Positions 35,775-43,809 of a stretch of 64,000 nt of DNA are shown here, in pieces. Position 1 is the stretch's first letter, and each line of letters opens with the position of its first letter. The DNA comes from Thermococcus gorgonarius. Its GTDB lineage: Archaea; Methanobacteriota_B; Thermococci; Thermococcales; Thermococcaceae. The stretch spans positions 1,054,001-1,118,000 of the forward strand of contig NZ_CP014855.1 in the NCBI RefSeq assembly GCF_002214385.1, written 5' to 3'. The position numbers and the translations under genes were made by a program. Under the pieces are notes generated by a model that did no database searches, was not told where the DNA came from, and worked only from the letters and a program-made list of their open reading frames with translations.

Positions 35775-35903
35775 TTGAGACGGGCAATAATGAAGGAATT
35801 CACACTAAAAACAGCTCGTAAAAGAGAATCTCCTCGTGCTTTAGCATCTCAAAGAAGAACCCCAAGCCTTGATCAAACTTCGCGCAGGCGAAGTTTGTTA
35901 GAA

Positions 35904-35981
35904 TGGCGCCCGGGCCGGGATTTGAACCCGGGTCACGGGAGTGACAGTCCCGTATGATAGGCCGGGCTACACCACCCGGGC
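35904..35981 (-). tRNA. tRNA-Asp (anticodon GTC)
   Basis: A 78-base tRNA with encoded CCA: acceptor GCCCGGG/CCCGGGC, anticodon arm CGGGA-CTGTCAC-TCCCG with anticodon GTC, T arm CCGGG-TTCAAAT-CCCGG. It starts eight bases downstream of the 5S rRNA on the same strand, the typical Thermococcales 5S/tRNA-Asp unit, and is probably processed from the same transcript. Confidence 0.97.
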
Positions 35982-35989
35982 GCATGATA

Positions 35990-36113
35990 GTGGCCGGCGG
36001 CGTTCCCGGTTTCCCGCCCCCTCCCGGAGGGCAGTACACCCGGGAACGCAGGCGGGCTTAACTTCCGGGATCGAAACGAGACCGGGTGTAACCCCGCCGC
36101 TATGGCCGCCGTA
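35990..36113 (-). rRNA. rrf: 5S ribosomal RNA
   Basis: Reading the minus strand from 36113, TACGGCGGCCATAGCGG leads into ACCCGGTCTCGTTTCGATC and GAAGTTAAGCCCGCC, the conserved 5S core, and ends GCCGCCGGCCAC, which pairs with the 5' end to close helix I. Length is about 124 bases. Exact ends are approximate by a base or two. It is not next to 16S/23S genes, as is normal in Thermococcales, where 5S stands apart with tRNA-Asp. Confidence 0.96.
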
Positions 36114-36137
36114 CCGGTACCAACCTCCCAGGAGAGG

Positions 36138-36147
36138 TTTATAAACT
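36138..36147 (-). promoter_or_regulatory. TATA box of the 5S rRNA/tRNA-Asp transcript
   Basis: On the minus strand AAAGTTTATAAACC is a near-ideal BRE/TATA pair centred about 30 bases before the mature 5S end, directly after the stop of the DUF996 gene. Confidence 0.7.
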
Positions 36148-36156
36148 TTACGGTCA

Positions 36157-36852
36157 CTACCACAGTGGCTCGCTTGAAAACTCGTCGTAAGTTGGTGGCT
36201 GTTCTCCAGCCGCTTTCTCAAGTCTTGGCGGTAGATCGTAGAAAGCCAATATCTGGTATATGGAAGATATCAAGAGAAGAATCACTCCAACCAAGATTAT
36301 GAGAGTCAGTGCCCCCCACCAAAGAAAGTTTGCGGCATCTTTGAAGGCTTTTACGTTAGTGAGCTCGTACAACGCCTCAAAAGACTTTTTCCCATAGTAC
36401 GCGCTCGCTACAAAAGACACAAGAATAATCACCAAGCCAATAAAGACCATAAGGTACCCAGTGGTTGTTAGTTCATGGCTCTCAGCTCCAAAATCGCTCT
36501 CGTGTAGAGTAATACCCTCCCCCTGATACACAATCCTATCGGTTGTATGGGAATAAGCAGCAAACGCCCCTAATATGAGAATAACACCCACAACAACACC
36601 AACCAGTAGTATGATGAAACTCTTGAGGAAATACTTAAAGGGCCTCTCATCGTTGAGCTTCTCTCCCAGGCCGTGGAGAGATATCAAAAGCAACACAAAT
36701 CCGATAAGACCAAGCAATCCGCCAATACTGGTAGTACCAAACCTAACCCCGCTAAGCAGTCCCCCTATCAAGGAGAGAATCGAGCCAACCAACCCGAGTT
36801 GCCTTTCACTGCTTATATCTATGAAGTTCCCCTCACCAACATACGCCTCCAT
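36157..36852 (-). CDS. DUF996 membrane protein
   Basis: A 231-residue membrane protein with about five hydrophobic segments (near 22-40, 42-62, 82-104, 130-155, 185-205) and glycine-rich stretches (LIGGLLSGVRFGTTSIGGLLGLIGF) typical of DUF996, a small archaeal family of unknown function. ATG 36852 has GGTGGTCCCA upstream; an in-frame GTG three codons before it is the ribosome site itself. It is transcribed toward the 5S unit and ends just before its promoter. Confidence 0.82.
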   Translation of the reverse strand: MEAYVGEGNFIDISSERQLGLVGSILSLIGGLLSGVRFGTTSIGGLLGLIGFVLLLISLHGLGEKLNDERPFKYFLKSFIILLVGVVVGVILILGAFAAYSHTTDRIVYQGEGITLHESDFGAESHELTTTGYLMVFIGLVIILVSFVASAYYGKKSFEALYELTNVKAFKDAANFLWWGALTLIILVGVILLLISSIYQILAFYDLPPRLEKAAGEQPPTYDEFSSEPLW

Positions 36853-36945
36853 TGGGACCACCGAAGTTAGTAAGCACCTCTTCTTAAAAGGTTGTTGCTG
36901 AGAAGATTTATTAAGGGCAGTTCCAAGTCGAGGGCGGTGATGAAA

Positions 36946-37740
36946 ATGCTTGAGTCGCTGTGGCAGTTCCTGAACCAGTACTTCATCGAACCCATGTACA
37001 CCCGGGAAGGATACAACCCCGTAAACACGTTTGTCTACGCCTTCCTATTTGGGCTGGGAGTGACGTACTCGTACAGATATATAATCAGACCTCTAAAAAT
37101 AAAAGTCGACGAAAGGCTCTTCTGGGCAGTAACACCTATGGTGGTCTTTGGCGCCACGGTCAGGGCACTGGTCGATGGCGGTGTTCTCAAACCAAACCCC
37201 TGGATTCTAACACCGGGCATATTCTTTACCGCCTTCTTTCTGATACTGCCGGCAATATTCGCAGACGCAAAGCTGGGCACATACCCGAAGATAACCATAG
37301 GTTGGGGTACTGTTCTGGCTCTCTGGGCAAACTATCTCCTGGTAACCCATGCCAAAAGCTGGCGTCCCTACGAGCTTACCCTTATCCACACGATAGCCAG
37401 CTGGATACCTGTGCTTCTCTACTACCGCTGGAGGCCCTTTGATAAGCTCTACCTCTATGCGGTTCTGGCACATCTCTTCGACATGGGGTCAACTGTCGCA
37501 GGATTACAGTTTTACAATTACCGTGAGGTGCACTGGATTGAGCACTACCTAGTCCAGTGGTTTGGACCGTATATATACTACCCATGGATAGCCCTAATCC
37601 TGATCGTGGTTTACTATGGACTAAAATACCTTGTTACGGATGAAGAAGAAAGAAGATTCTGGTACCTAGCTATATACATCCTGGGACTCGGTCCGGCAAT
37701 CAGGGATCCCGCCCAGATGATACTCCAAATCTCAGGGTAA
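36946..37740 (+). CDS. DUF63 family membrane protein
   Basis: A 264-residue multi-pass membrane protein with about seven hydrophobic segments and the conserved N-terminal motif EPMYTREGYNPVNTFVYAFLFGL, which marks DUF63, an archaeal family without known function. Other recurring features are FGATVRALVDGG and HLFDMGSTVAGLQF. I choose ATG 36946, five bases after GGCGGTGA. The gene is divergent from the DUF996 gene. A TATA-like AGATTTATTAAGG lies near 36904. Confidence 0.85.
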   Translation: MLESLWQFLNQYFIEPMYTREGYNPVNTFVYAFLFGLGVTYSYRYIIRPLKIKVDERLFWAVTPMVVFGATVRALVDGGVLKPNPWILTPGIFFTAFFLILPAIFADAKLGTYPKITIGWGTVLALWANYLLVTHAKSWRPYELTLIHTIASWIPVLLYYRWRPFDKLYLYAVLAHLFDMGSTVAGLQFYNYREVHWIEHYLVQWFGPYIYYPWIALILIVVYYGLKYLVTDEEERRFWYLAIYILGLGPAIRDPAQMILQISG

Positions 37741-37817
37741 TCCCCCTCTAAACTTTTACAAAAAATTAAAAGTAGATTTTGTATCCTCTCGGGGCACGAG
37801 AAGGCAAAACCACAGTT

Positions 37818-37828
37818 AAAGTTATAAC
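37818..37828 (+). promoter_or_regulatory. TATA box of the CGP-CTERM gene at 37860
   Basis: AAAGTTATAAC lies 32-42 bases before the ATG; GGTGATACC is the ribosome site. Spacing fits a start near 37850. Confidence 0.5.
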
Positions 37829-37859
37829 TCCCTTTTTTTAATAATTCAGTGGTGATACC

Positions 37860-38906
37860 ATGAGAAAGGCTGCAATAATGATAGCAGTGTTTGTTTTCTT
37901 TGGTGTTTTTGGGTTTGCTATGGCTAGTGCTGCGACGGTCGGTGTTGACCTTGCCCACGGCGAAAACGACAAGGGACTAACAGCCCTCACAGACCAGAAC
38001 GGCAACGTTCTCGTCGAAGGCATGATCAAGAAGATAGGAGACGTCACCTGGGTCTACATCGGCCCGGCCGACAAGGCAGACACCCTCGGCATCCAGCAGG
38101 TTGGTGAGAAGATCACCTACGATGCAATAAAGAACATCGACTTCCTCATCATCGGTCAGCCGACCCAGCCCTTCAGCCCCGATGAAATCAACGCCCTCAA
38201 ACAGTGGTGGAACGACGGCAACAGGATTCTGTGGATTGCAGGCGACAGCGACTACGGAAGCGGCGTTCAGACCATCGATAACGTCAACGCCGTCCTCGAG
38301 CAGCTCGGCGTCAACCTGAGGCTTGACCAGTGCTCGGTCGAGGACTCCCAGAGCAACGCTGGAGCCGGCTACCGTGTCGTTGGAATCGTCAACCCCGACG
38401 ACAAGACCCCCAACAAGGATGACATCACCAAGGACTTCCAGAACGGCGGAAAGGTTCTCTTCCACGGGCCTGGTGTTGTGGCATACGTTGACGACAGCGG
38501 CAACTGGAAGGCTCTCGAGTCAAACGCTGGAATAGAAAACGTTTACGTCATAGTCACCACCAGCGAGAACGGGCAGATCGTCGAGAACAACGACCCGCCT
38601 GCCAAAGCTTACACTGCAGGTGCCACTGGCAAGTTCCCGCTTCTTGCCGTTCAGACCTTCCCGGACAAGAAGAACCTCCTTATCGTCAGCAGTGAGACCC
38701 CGTACGGTGGTTACGAGCCCATGTGGGCCCCGGAGTACCACGGGGTTAAACTCGACGGGCCAACCTTCGTCACCAACTTCATCCACTGGGCAATGGACAC
38801 TCAAGCCAATCTCGGAAAGAGCGAGAGCGGTGGAGGCGGAATCTGCGGTCCGGCGGCCCTCGTTGGACTGGCAATAATACCGCTCCTCCTCAGGAGGAGG
38901 AAGTGA
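37860..38906 (+). CDS. CGP-CTERM surface protein with GATase-like domain
   Basis: A 348-residue exported protein: a signal peptide (about residues 1-24, ending AMASA), a large domain with an alpha/beta pattern (FLIIGQPTQPFSPDEINALKQWWNDGNRILWIAGDSDYGSG) reminiscent of GATase1/DUF4350-type domains but lacking a clear catalytic cysteine, then a Gly-rich linker and CGP-CTERM tail (CGP, hydrophobic segment, RRRK). It precedes the ABC importer by 73 bases and could be an accessory surface protein of that system; that is inference. I cannot name a ligand. Confidence 0.78.
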   Translation: MRKAAIMIAVFVFFGVFGFAMASAATVGVDLAHGENDKGLTALTDQNGNVLVEGMIKKIGDVTWVYIGPADKADTLGIQQVGEKITYDAIKNIDFLIIGQPTQPFSPDEINALKQWWNDGNRILWIAGDSDYGSGVQTIDNVNAVLEQLGVNLRLDQCSVEDSQSNAGAGYRVVGIVNPDDKTPNKDDITKDFQNGGKVLFHGPGVVAYVDDSGNWKALESNAGIENVYVIVTTSENGQIVENNDPPAKAYTAGATGKFPLLAVQTFPDKKNLLIVSSETPYGGYEPMWAPEYHGVKLDGPTFVTNFIHWAMDTQANLGKSESGGGGICGPAALVGLAIIPLLLRRRK

Positions 38907-38979
38907 CTCTGTTCTTCTCCATTAATTTTTTAGTATGTTTTCAATAAGTGTACTTGAACAACATTCGCGGGGGATAAAG

Positions 38980-40407
38980 ATGAAAAAGGCTGCCTCCATT
39001 GGTGTGATACTGCTTCTTGCCTTCAGCATCGTAGCAAGCGGCTGTATCAGCGGCAGTGGCGAAAGTGGCATAACCCTCGTCGTCCTCACAAGGCATGACG
39101 CAACCATTCAGTATATGGCAAAACAGCTATTCCTTAAGAGCGACATAGCGAAGGAGTACCACATCACCGACCTGAAGTTTATCAAAGCGTCGGAGAGTCT
39201 CTGGCCAAGCTACGTAGAGAAAGGGGCCGACGTCGCATGGGGTGGGGGGCCCACCCTCTTTGATGACCTCTACAAAGAAGGCTATCTGGCCCCGATAACT
39301 GACGACAGAGTTCTTGGTCTCCTCGGCAACCCGATACCAACCGAGATGGCAGGAATGCCCATGGTCAGGAAGGACGATAAGGGTAACGTATACTGGATAG
39401 CCGCGGCAATATCGTCCTTCGGTTTCACAGTCAACAAAAAGCAGCTCGCCAAGTGGAATCTGCCCGTTCCCCAGAAGTGGGAAGACATAGCGAGCGAGAC
39501 CTGGGCCGTTGATCCACCTCAGTACGGCATAGCTGACCCGACCAAGAGCACCTCCAACACAAGGATATACCAAATCATCCTCCAGGCCTTTGGCTGGGAT
39601 CAGGGATGGAGGATAATGACACTTATAGCCGCCAACTCAAGGATATACATGCAGAGTGATGCCGTCAGAGATGCAGTTATAAACGGTGAGATAGCGGCTG
39701 GAAACACCATCGACTTCTACGGCTACACTGCCATGCAGCAGAACCCGGACTGCCAGTACATTATTCCCAATGGAGAGAGCATCATAAACGGCGACCCGAT
39801 AGCGCTCCTTAAGAACGCCAAACACCCGGAGGCCGCCCAGGCGTTCATCTACTGGGTGCTCACCGAGGGACAGGCCATCTGGATGAGCCCCGACATCAAC
39901 AGGCTTCCAATTAACCCCGAAGTGTTCAACATGAAGGTAAGCAACGAAGCTGCTGAAATAGTATTCAAGGGCCAGTACGCCGGGAAGACCTACGGCGAGG
40001 CAAGGCCGAGTCTCAAAAAGGCATACGACGACGCCACCAAGGCCCAGGGAATACCGTTCGACGACAAGAGGGCTCTTGAGACAGTATACGCCCTCCAGTA
40101 CTACTTTAAGGCCACCCTAGTTGATGAGAACCAGAAACTCCACGAGGCATGGGTTTCCTTGGTTAAGGCATATAAAGACGGAAAGATCAGCGAGGACAAG
40201 TTCAACGAGCTAAAAGACAAACTCACCGCCCCGATAAAGTTCAAGGATCCAGAAACAGGGCAGATAGTCACCTTTACCGAGGAATACGCCAAGAAAATCA
40301 ATGACAGGATCTCAAAGGACAGGAACTTCCAGGATCAGCTTATACAGATATGGCACCAGGCCGCGGTAAACAAGTACAACGAAGTCCTCAACGAAATAGG
40401 CGGCTGA
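38980..40407 (+). CDS. ABC transporter extracellular solute-binding lipoprotein
   Basis: A 475-residue solute-binding protein of the iron(III)/thiamine/phosphonate-type cluster. The N-terminus has a lipoprotein signal with box ASGC (residues 22-25) and then ITLVVLTRHDATIQYMAKQL, followed by two lobes and a C-terminal extension of about 90 residues beyond usual length. ATG 38980 has GCGGGGGATA upstream; the frame opens earlier without a ribosome site. A permease and ATPase follow. The ligand is not determinable; a TTAGG iron operator as at feoA is absent. Confidence 0.85.
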   Translation: MKKAASIGVILLLAFSIVASGCISGSGESGITLVVLTRHDATIQYMAKQLFLKSDIAKEYHITDLKFIKASESLWPSYVEKGADVAWGGGPTLFDDLYKEGYLAPITDDRVLGLLGNPIPTEMAGMPMVRKDDKGNVYWIAAAISSFGFTVNKKQLAKWNLPVPQKWEDIASETWAVDPPQYGIADPTKSTSNTRIYQIILQAFGWDQGWRIMTLIAANSRIYMQSDAVRDAVINGEIAAGNTIDFYGYTAMQQNPDCQYIIPNGESIINGDPIALLKNAKHPEAAQAFIYWVLTEGQAIWMSPDINRLPINPEVFNMKVSNEAAEIVFKGQYAGKTYGEARPSLKKAYDDATKAQGIPFDDKRALETVYALQYYFKATLVDENQKLHEAWVSLVKAYKDGKISEDKFNELKDKLTAPIKFKDPETGQIVTFTEEYAKKINDRISKDRNFQDQLIQIWHQAAVNKYNEVLNEIGG

Positions 40408-40472
40408 TTTTAACATTTTCATAACTTTTCTTTACCCTATTCCGCTGGACTTCAACTAGAGAATTTCAAAAA

Positions 40473-40483
40473 CTTTTAAATAG
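40473..40483 (+). promoter_or_regulatory. TATA box of the ABC permease gene
   Basis: CTTTTAAATAG in the 125-base gap after the binding-protein gene suggests a separate promoter for permease and ATPase, starting near 40506. Confidence 0.45.
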
Positions 40484-40532
40484 TCTTCACAGAGACCGAG
40501 ATGAGATGAAGAACCAAGGGAGGTAGCACCCA

Positions 40533-42371
40533 ATGAAGGTCAGCAAGTGGAGCGAGAACTTTTTTGGGACACCTGTGTTCGACCCCGTAGTCGTGATTTC
40601 GTTCCTGTTCCCACTCCTCTACTTGATAGCATTCCTAATAATCCCCGTTCTGGCCATGCTAACCATAGCCTTCGAGTACAACGGCCATCTCTCTCTCCAC
40701 TGGTTCAGTAGCCTGCTGAACGAGTACTACATAAACCTCCACCCCAGCGGAGAGTTCGCCAAGATCATCACCACAGGCACAGGGGAGAAGATATACTACA
40801 TTCAGGGCATCGACTTCGGTGTCATCCTGAACTCCCTAATCGTCTCGATCAGCGTCATGATCCTCACAACCATACTTGGAACAATCTTCGCATTCGTCAT
40901 GGCAAGGTACGACTTCCCAGGCAAAAATATCGTCAGGATTCTGCTATTCGTGCCCCTCCTCGTGACCCCCTTCGTCAACGTCTTCATCGTGAAGAAGATG
41001 TTCCTCCCCGAAGGGATAATCAACTGGCTGTTCTACGAGGTTCTTCACCTGTTCCCATACAGGATTTGGATAGACGGTCTGGTCGGTGTTGTAATAGCTC
41101 AGACCCTGACGTACTACCCGATAGTCTACCTCAACGCCTACGCGAGCTTCATCAACATAGATCCTACCCTTGAGGAGCAGGCGGAAAACCTTGGAAGCAG
41201 CGGCTTCCACCTTTTCAGAACGGTCACGTTCCCGCTCGCCCTTCCAGGAATAGCTGCCGGTGCCACACTCGTTGGAATATTCAGCCTTGAGGACCTCGCC
41301 GCCCCGATACTTTTCCAGAGCAACGGCCTTGCCAGAAAGCTCATGTCGTTCCAGATCTACAGCGCCTTCACGAGCGTTTTTAACGTTGGCAGTCCTCAGC
41401 TCGCTGCGCTTGCACTCGTAATGCTAGCCATAGCGATCCTCATGTTCCTTGGTATAAGGAAGTACGTCAGCATGAGACAGTACGCGATGCTGAGCAAAGG
41501 CGGCAGATGGAAGCCCCGCGTCGCCAAACCCAAGCCCTGGCAGGCGGTTCTCATATACTTCGTTGTGCTCCCAGTGCTCCTCCTCTCGATATTCCCCCAG
41601 GTCGGAGTCGTTCTCCTCGCATTCAGCGAGCACTGGGACGGAACCTGGCCTTCTGGCTTCACGACGAAGTACATAGAGAGCATCCTTACCCAGCCCGATA
41701 TAGAGAGGGTCATAATAAACAGCGTGACGTACTCAACGATAGCCGTCATCGTCATAATCCTCCTCTCGCTGACTGCATCCTACGCCGCCAGCAGGTTCAA
41801 GAAGAGCAAGCTGGGCCCGGTCTTAGACAGCCTCTCCACGATACCCATAGCAGTCCCCGGAATCGTTATAGCGATGAGCTATTTCTTCTTCTTTGCGAAG
41901 GTGTTCCCGAACACACCGCTCGACCCGACCAACCTGCTCGGATTCAACCCGGCAATGGTGCTCATCCTGGCGTATTCGATAAGGCGTCTTCCCTTCGCCG
42001 CCCGTTCAATCGCCGCGGGAATACAGCAGATACACGTCTCCCTGGAGGAAGCTGCGCTGAACCTCGGTGCCAGCAGGTGGAAGGCGTTAACGGGAATACT
42101 GATACCTCTCATCCTCCTGAACCTCCTCGGTGGTGCAATGCTGAGCTTCGTCTACTGTATGAGCGAGACCAGTGTGGGCATCACCCTCGGTTCCATCAAC
42201 CCTGAATACTACCCGATAACGGCGAGAATGGTCGAGCTCATGACGAGCGCCGTTGGAAGCGCCAACCTGGCAGCGGCCCTGGGCGTGTTCCTCATGACGG
42301 TCCAGATAATCGCAATAGTCCTTGCCAACGTGATAACCAAACAGAGGTACTCCTTCATTGGTATTACATGA
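40533..42371 (+). CDS. ABC transporter permease, two fused permease domains
   Basis: A 612-residue permease with two BPD_transp_1 domains in tandem: each has an EAA-type loop (LEEQAENLGSSGFHLFRTVTFPLALPGI near 211 and LEEAALNLGASRWKALTGILIPLILL near 503) that contacts the ATPase. Twelve or so hydrophobic segments are seen. The fused layout is that of FbpB/ThiP-type importers, in agreement with the binding protein. The start has GGGAGG upstream. The ATPase starts 10 bases after the stop. Confidence 0.92.
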   Translation: MKVSKWSENFFGTPVFDPVVVISFLFPLLYLIAFLIIPVLAMLTIAFEYNGHLSLHWFSSLLNEYYINLHPSGEFAKIITTGTGEKIYYIQGIDFGVILNSLIVSISVMILTTILGTIFAFVMARYDFPGKNIVRILLFVPLLVTPFVNVFIVKKMFLPEGIINWLFYEVLHLFPYRIWIDGLVGVVIAQTLTYYPIVYLNAYASFINIDPTLEEQAENLGSSGFHLFRTVTFPLALPGIAAGATLVGIFSLEDLAAPILFQSNGLARKLMSFQIYSAFTSVFNVGSPQLAALALVMLAIAILMFLGIRKYVSMRQYAMLSKGGRWKPRVAKPKPWQAVLIYFVVLPVLLLSIFPQVGVVLLAFSEHWDGTWPSGFTTKYIESILTQPDIERVIINSVTYSTIAVIVIILLSLTASYAASRFKKSKLGPVLDSLSTIPIAVPGIVIAMSYFFFFAKVFPNTPLDPTNLLGFNPAMVLILAYSIRRLPFAARSIAAGIQQIHVSLEEAALNLGASRWKALTGILIPLILLNLLGGAMLSFVYCMSETSVGITLGSINPEYYPITARMVELMTSAVGSANLAAALGVFLMTVQIIAIVLANVITKQRYSFIGIT

Positions 42372-42381
42372 GGTGGTTGAG

Positions 42382-43446
42382 ATGGTGGAAGTCAGGATTG
42401 AAAACCTCGTTAAGACCTTCGGAGAGACCGTTGCACTCAAGGGCATAAACCTTCACATAAAGCACGGGGAGCTCTTCACGCTCCTCGGACCGAGCGGCTG
42501 CGGAAAATCAACGACCCTCAGGTCGATAGCTGGCCTTGAATACCCGGACAGCGGGCACATCTACTTCGGAGACGAGGATGTCACATATCTGCCCCCCAGC
42601 AAGAGGGGTGCAGTCCTCGTCTTTCAGAACTACGCCCTCTGGCCCCACATGACGGTATTTGACAACGTCGCCTACGGGCTTAAGATTAGGAAGGTCCCGA
42701 AGGCTGAGATAGAGAAGAAGGTCAAGTGGGCCCTTGAGCTGGTCAAGCTCCAGGGGTTCGAGGACCGTTACCCGACCCAGCTGAGCGGTGGTCAGCAGCA
42801 GCGTGTGGCCATAGCTAGGGCTCTCGTTGTTGAGCCGAGGGTTCTCCTCCTCGACGAGCCGCTCAGCAATCTCGACGCAAAGCTAAGGCTCGAGATGCGC
42901 TCGGAGATAAGGCGCATACAGCGCGAGCTCGGAATTACCGTCATCTACGTTACCCACGACCAGGAGGAGGCAATGGCCATAAGCGACAGGATAGCGGTCA
43001 TGAACGTCGGAACGGTGGAGCAGGTAGGTACCCCCAAGGAGATATACGAGACGCCCAAGACCGAGTTCGTTGCCAGCTTCATGGGCAAGACCAACGTCAT
43101 CCCGGCCAAGGTAGTGGAAAGGAATGGGGATAGGGTCACCGTTGAGTTTGAAGACATAAGGATTGACGGTCTCCACTACACAGAGAAGAGCGACAATGTG
43201 GTCGTGGTGATCAGGCCGGAGAGGATAAAGCTCAAACCCGTTGAAAACGCTGTCTCGTTCACCGGGACGGTTGACCTCATTGAGTACTACGGATTCTTCA
43301 TAGAGGTCGTCGGCCTCTTCGGAGACACCAGGATCATCGCCAGAACCATAAGTGACAGGGAGATCTCGCACCTCAAGCCACTCCAGGAGGTCACGTTCTA
43401 CGTCGACAGGGATGACATCATAGTCCTTCCGAGGCAGCAGCTTTAA
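42382..43446 (+). CDS. ABC transporter ATP-binding protein (PotA/FbpC type)
   Basis: A 354-residue ATPase: Walker A GPSGCGKST near residue 38, Q-loop FQNYALWPHMTV, signature LSGGQQQRVAIARAL, Walker B VLLLDEPLSNLDAKLR and TVIYVTHDQEEAM. A C-terminal TOBE-like domain of about 100 residues (VIPAKVVERNGDRVTVEFED) is present. It powers the importer with the fused permease and lipoprotein. ATG 42382 is preceded by GGTGGTTGAG. Confidence 0.94.
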   Translation: MVEVRIENLVKTFGETVALKGINLHIKHGELFTLLGPSGCGKSTTLRSIAGLEYPDSGHIYFGDEDVTYLPPSKRGAVLVFQNYALWPHMTVFDNVAYGLKIRKVPKAEIEKKVKWALELVKLQGFEDRYPTQLSGGQQQRVAIARALVVEPRVLLLDEPLSNLDAKLRLEMRSEIRRIQRELGITVIYVTHDQEEAMAISDRIAVMNVGTVEQVGTPKEIYETPKTEFVASFMGKTNVIPAKVVERNGDRVTVEFEDIRIDGLHYTEKSDNVVVVIRPERIKLKPVENAVSFTGTVDLIEYYGFFIEVVGLFGDTRIIARTISDREISHLKPLQEVTFYVDRDDIIVLPRQQL

Positions 43447-43770
43447 GCTCGCTTTTCTATTCCCTTTGGGTGCCATGGGGAGCTCCTGAATACGCTCCAG
43501 GATGGGAAAGCCTACCAGGTTCTGCTCATAACCCATCCAACCTTCTCTTAAGCTGTGCCGATTTCTATATGATGGAGATAGAGATAGGTGTAACAAGGCT
43601 TCGGGTAGCAGCTAGAAGAGGGTTCGATGAGGTTGTCAAAAGGTTGCGGAAGCACATACTCGCAAATTGCTGAAGGTATTCTTACCTCGGAGGAAAGTCA
43701 TAGCTCACAGAGGTCATTCTCAAAATAGCGACCAATCCTTTTAACACTCAAGTTGGTCCACCAAAAGAAG
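43447..43770. other. gene-free interval with coding-like fragments
   Basis: This 324-base stretch between the ATPase and the metallophosphoesterase holds no gene I can support. A frame from the ATPase stop to TAA near 43552 reads ELLNTLQDGKAYQVLLITHP, and an ATG at 43572 opens a 33-residue MEIEIGVTRLRVAARRGFDEVV-type reading to 43673, but neither has a ribosome site. They may be remnants of a lost gene. Confidence 0.35.
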
Positions 43771-43779
43771 ACTTATAAC
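43771..43779 (+). promoter_or_regulatory. TATA box of the CGP-CTERM metallophosphoesterase
   Basis: ACTTATAAC lies 31-39 bases before the ATG at 43810, and GGTGATACC is the ribosome site. Confidence 0.5.
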
Positions 43780-43809
43780 CTTCTCTTTTAAATTCATCCT
43801 GGTGATACC

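Larger units (their letters stand above)
34751..35903. repeat. 1.15-kb hairpin-dense, internally duplicated non-coding element
   Basis: The interval between tRNA-Arg and tRNA-Asp contains no credible gene. It holds at least eight short perfect or near-perfect hairpins with stems of 6-10 bp and loops mostly of 3-4 bases: 34936-34952, 35090-35112, 35231-35247, 35352-35372, 35489-35505, 35546-35562, 35601-35621, 35742-35758 and 35874-35897. A block of about 116 bases is duplicated at 34853-34968 and 35659-35774, roughly three-quarters identical by eye, with a degenerate third copy beginning near 35180. It lies downstream of the 5S/tRNA-Asp unit on the minus strand. Function unknown; it may be a repeat family of Thermococcales. 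Confidence 0.7.

Noticed and set aside
35631-35957. 108-codon plus-strand frame ending inside tRNA-Asp
   Set aside because: It reads through repeat copy B and antisense to the tRNA (RDLNPGHGSDSP is a common tRNA-antisense translation).
41507-42205. 232-codon frame inside the fused permease gene
   Set aside because: Out-of-frame reading, arginine/proline rich, no start signals; the permease frame explains the sequence.
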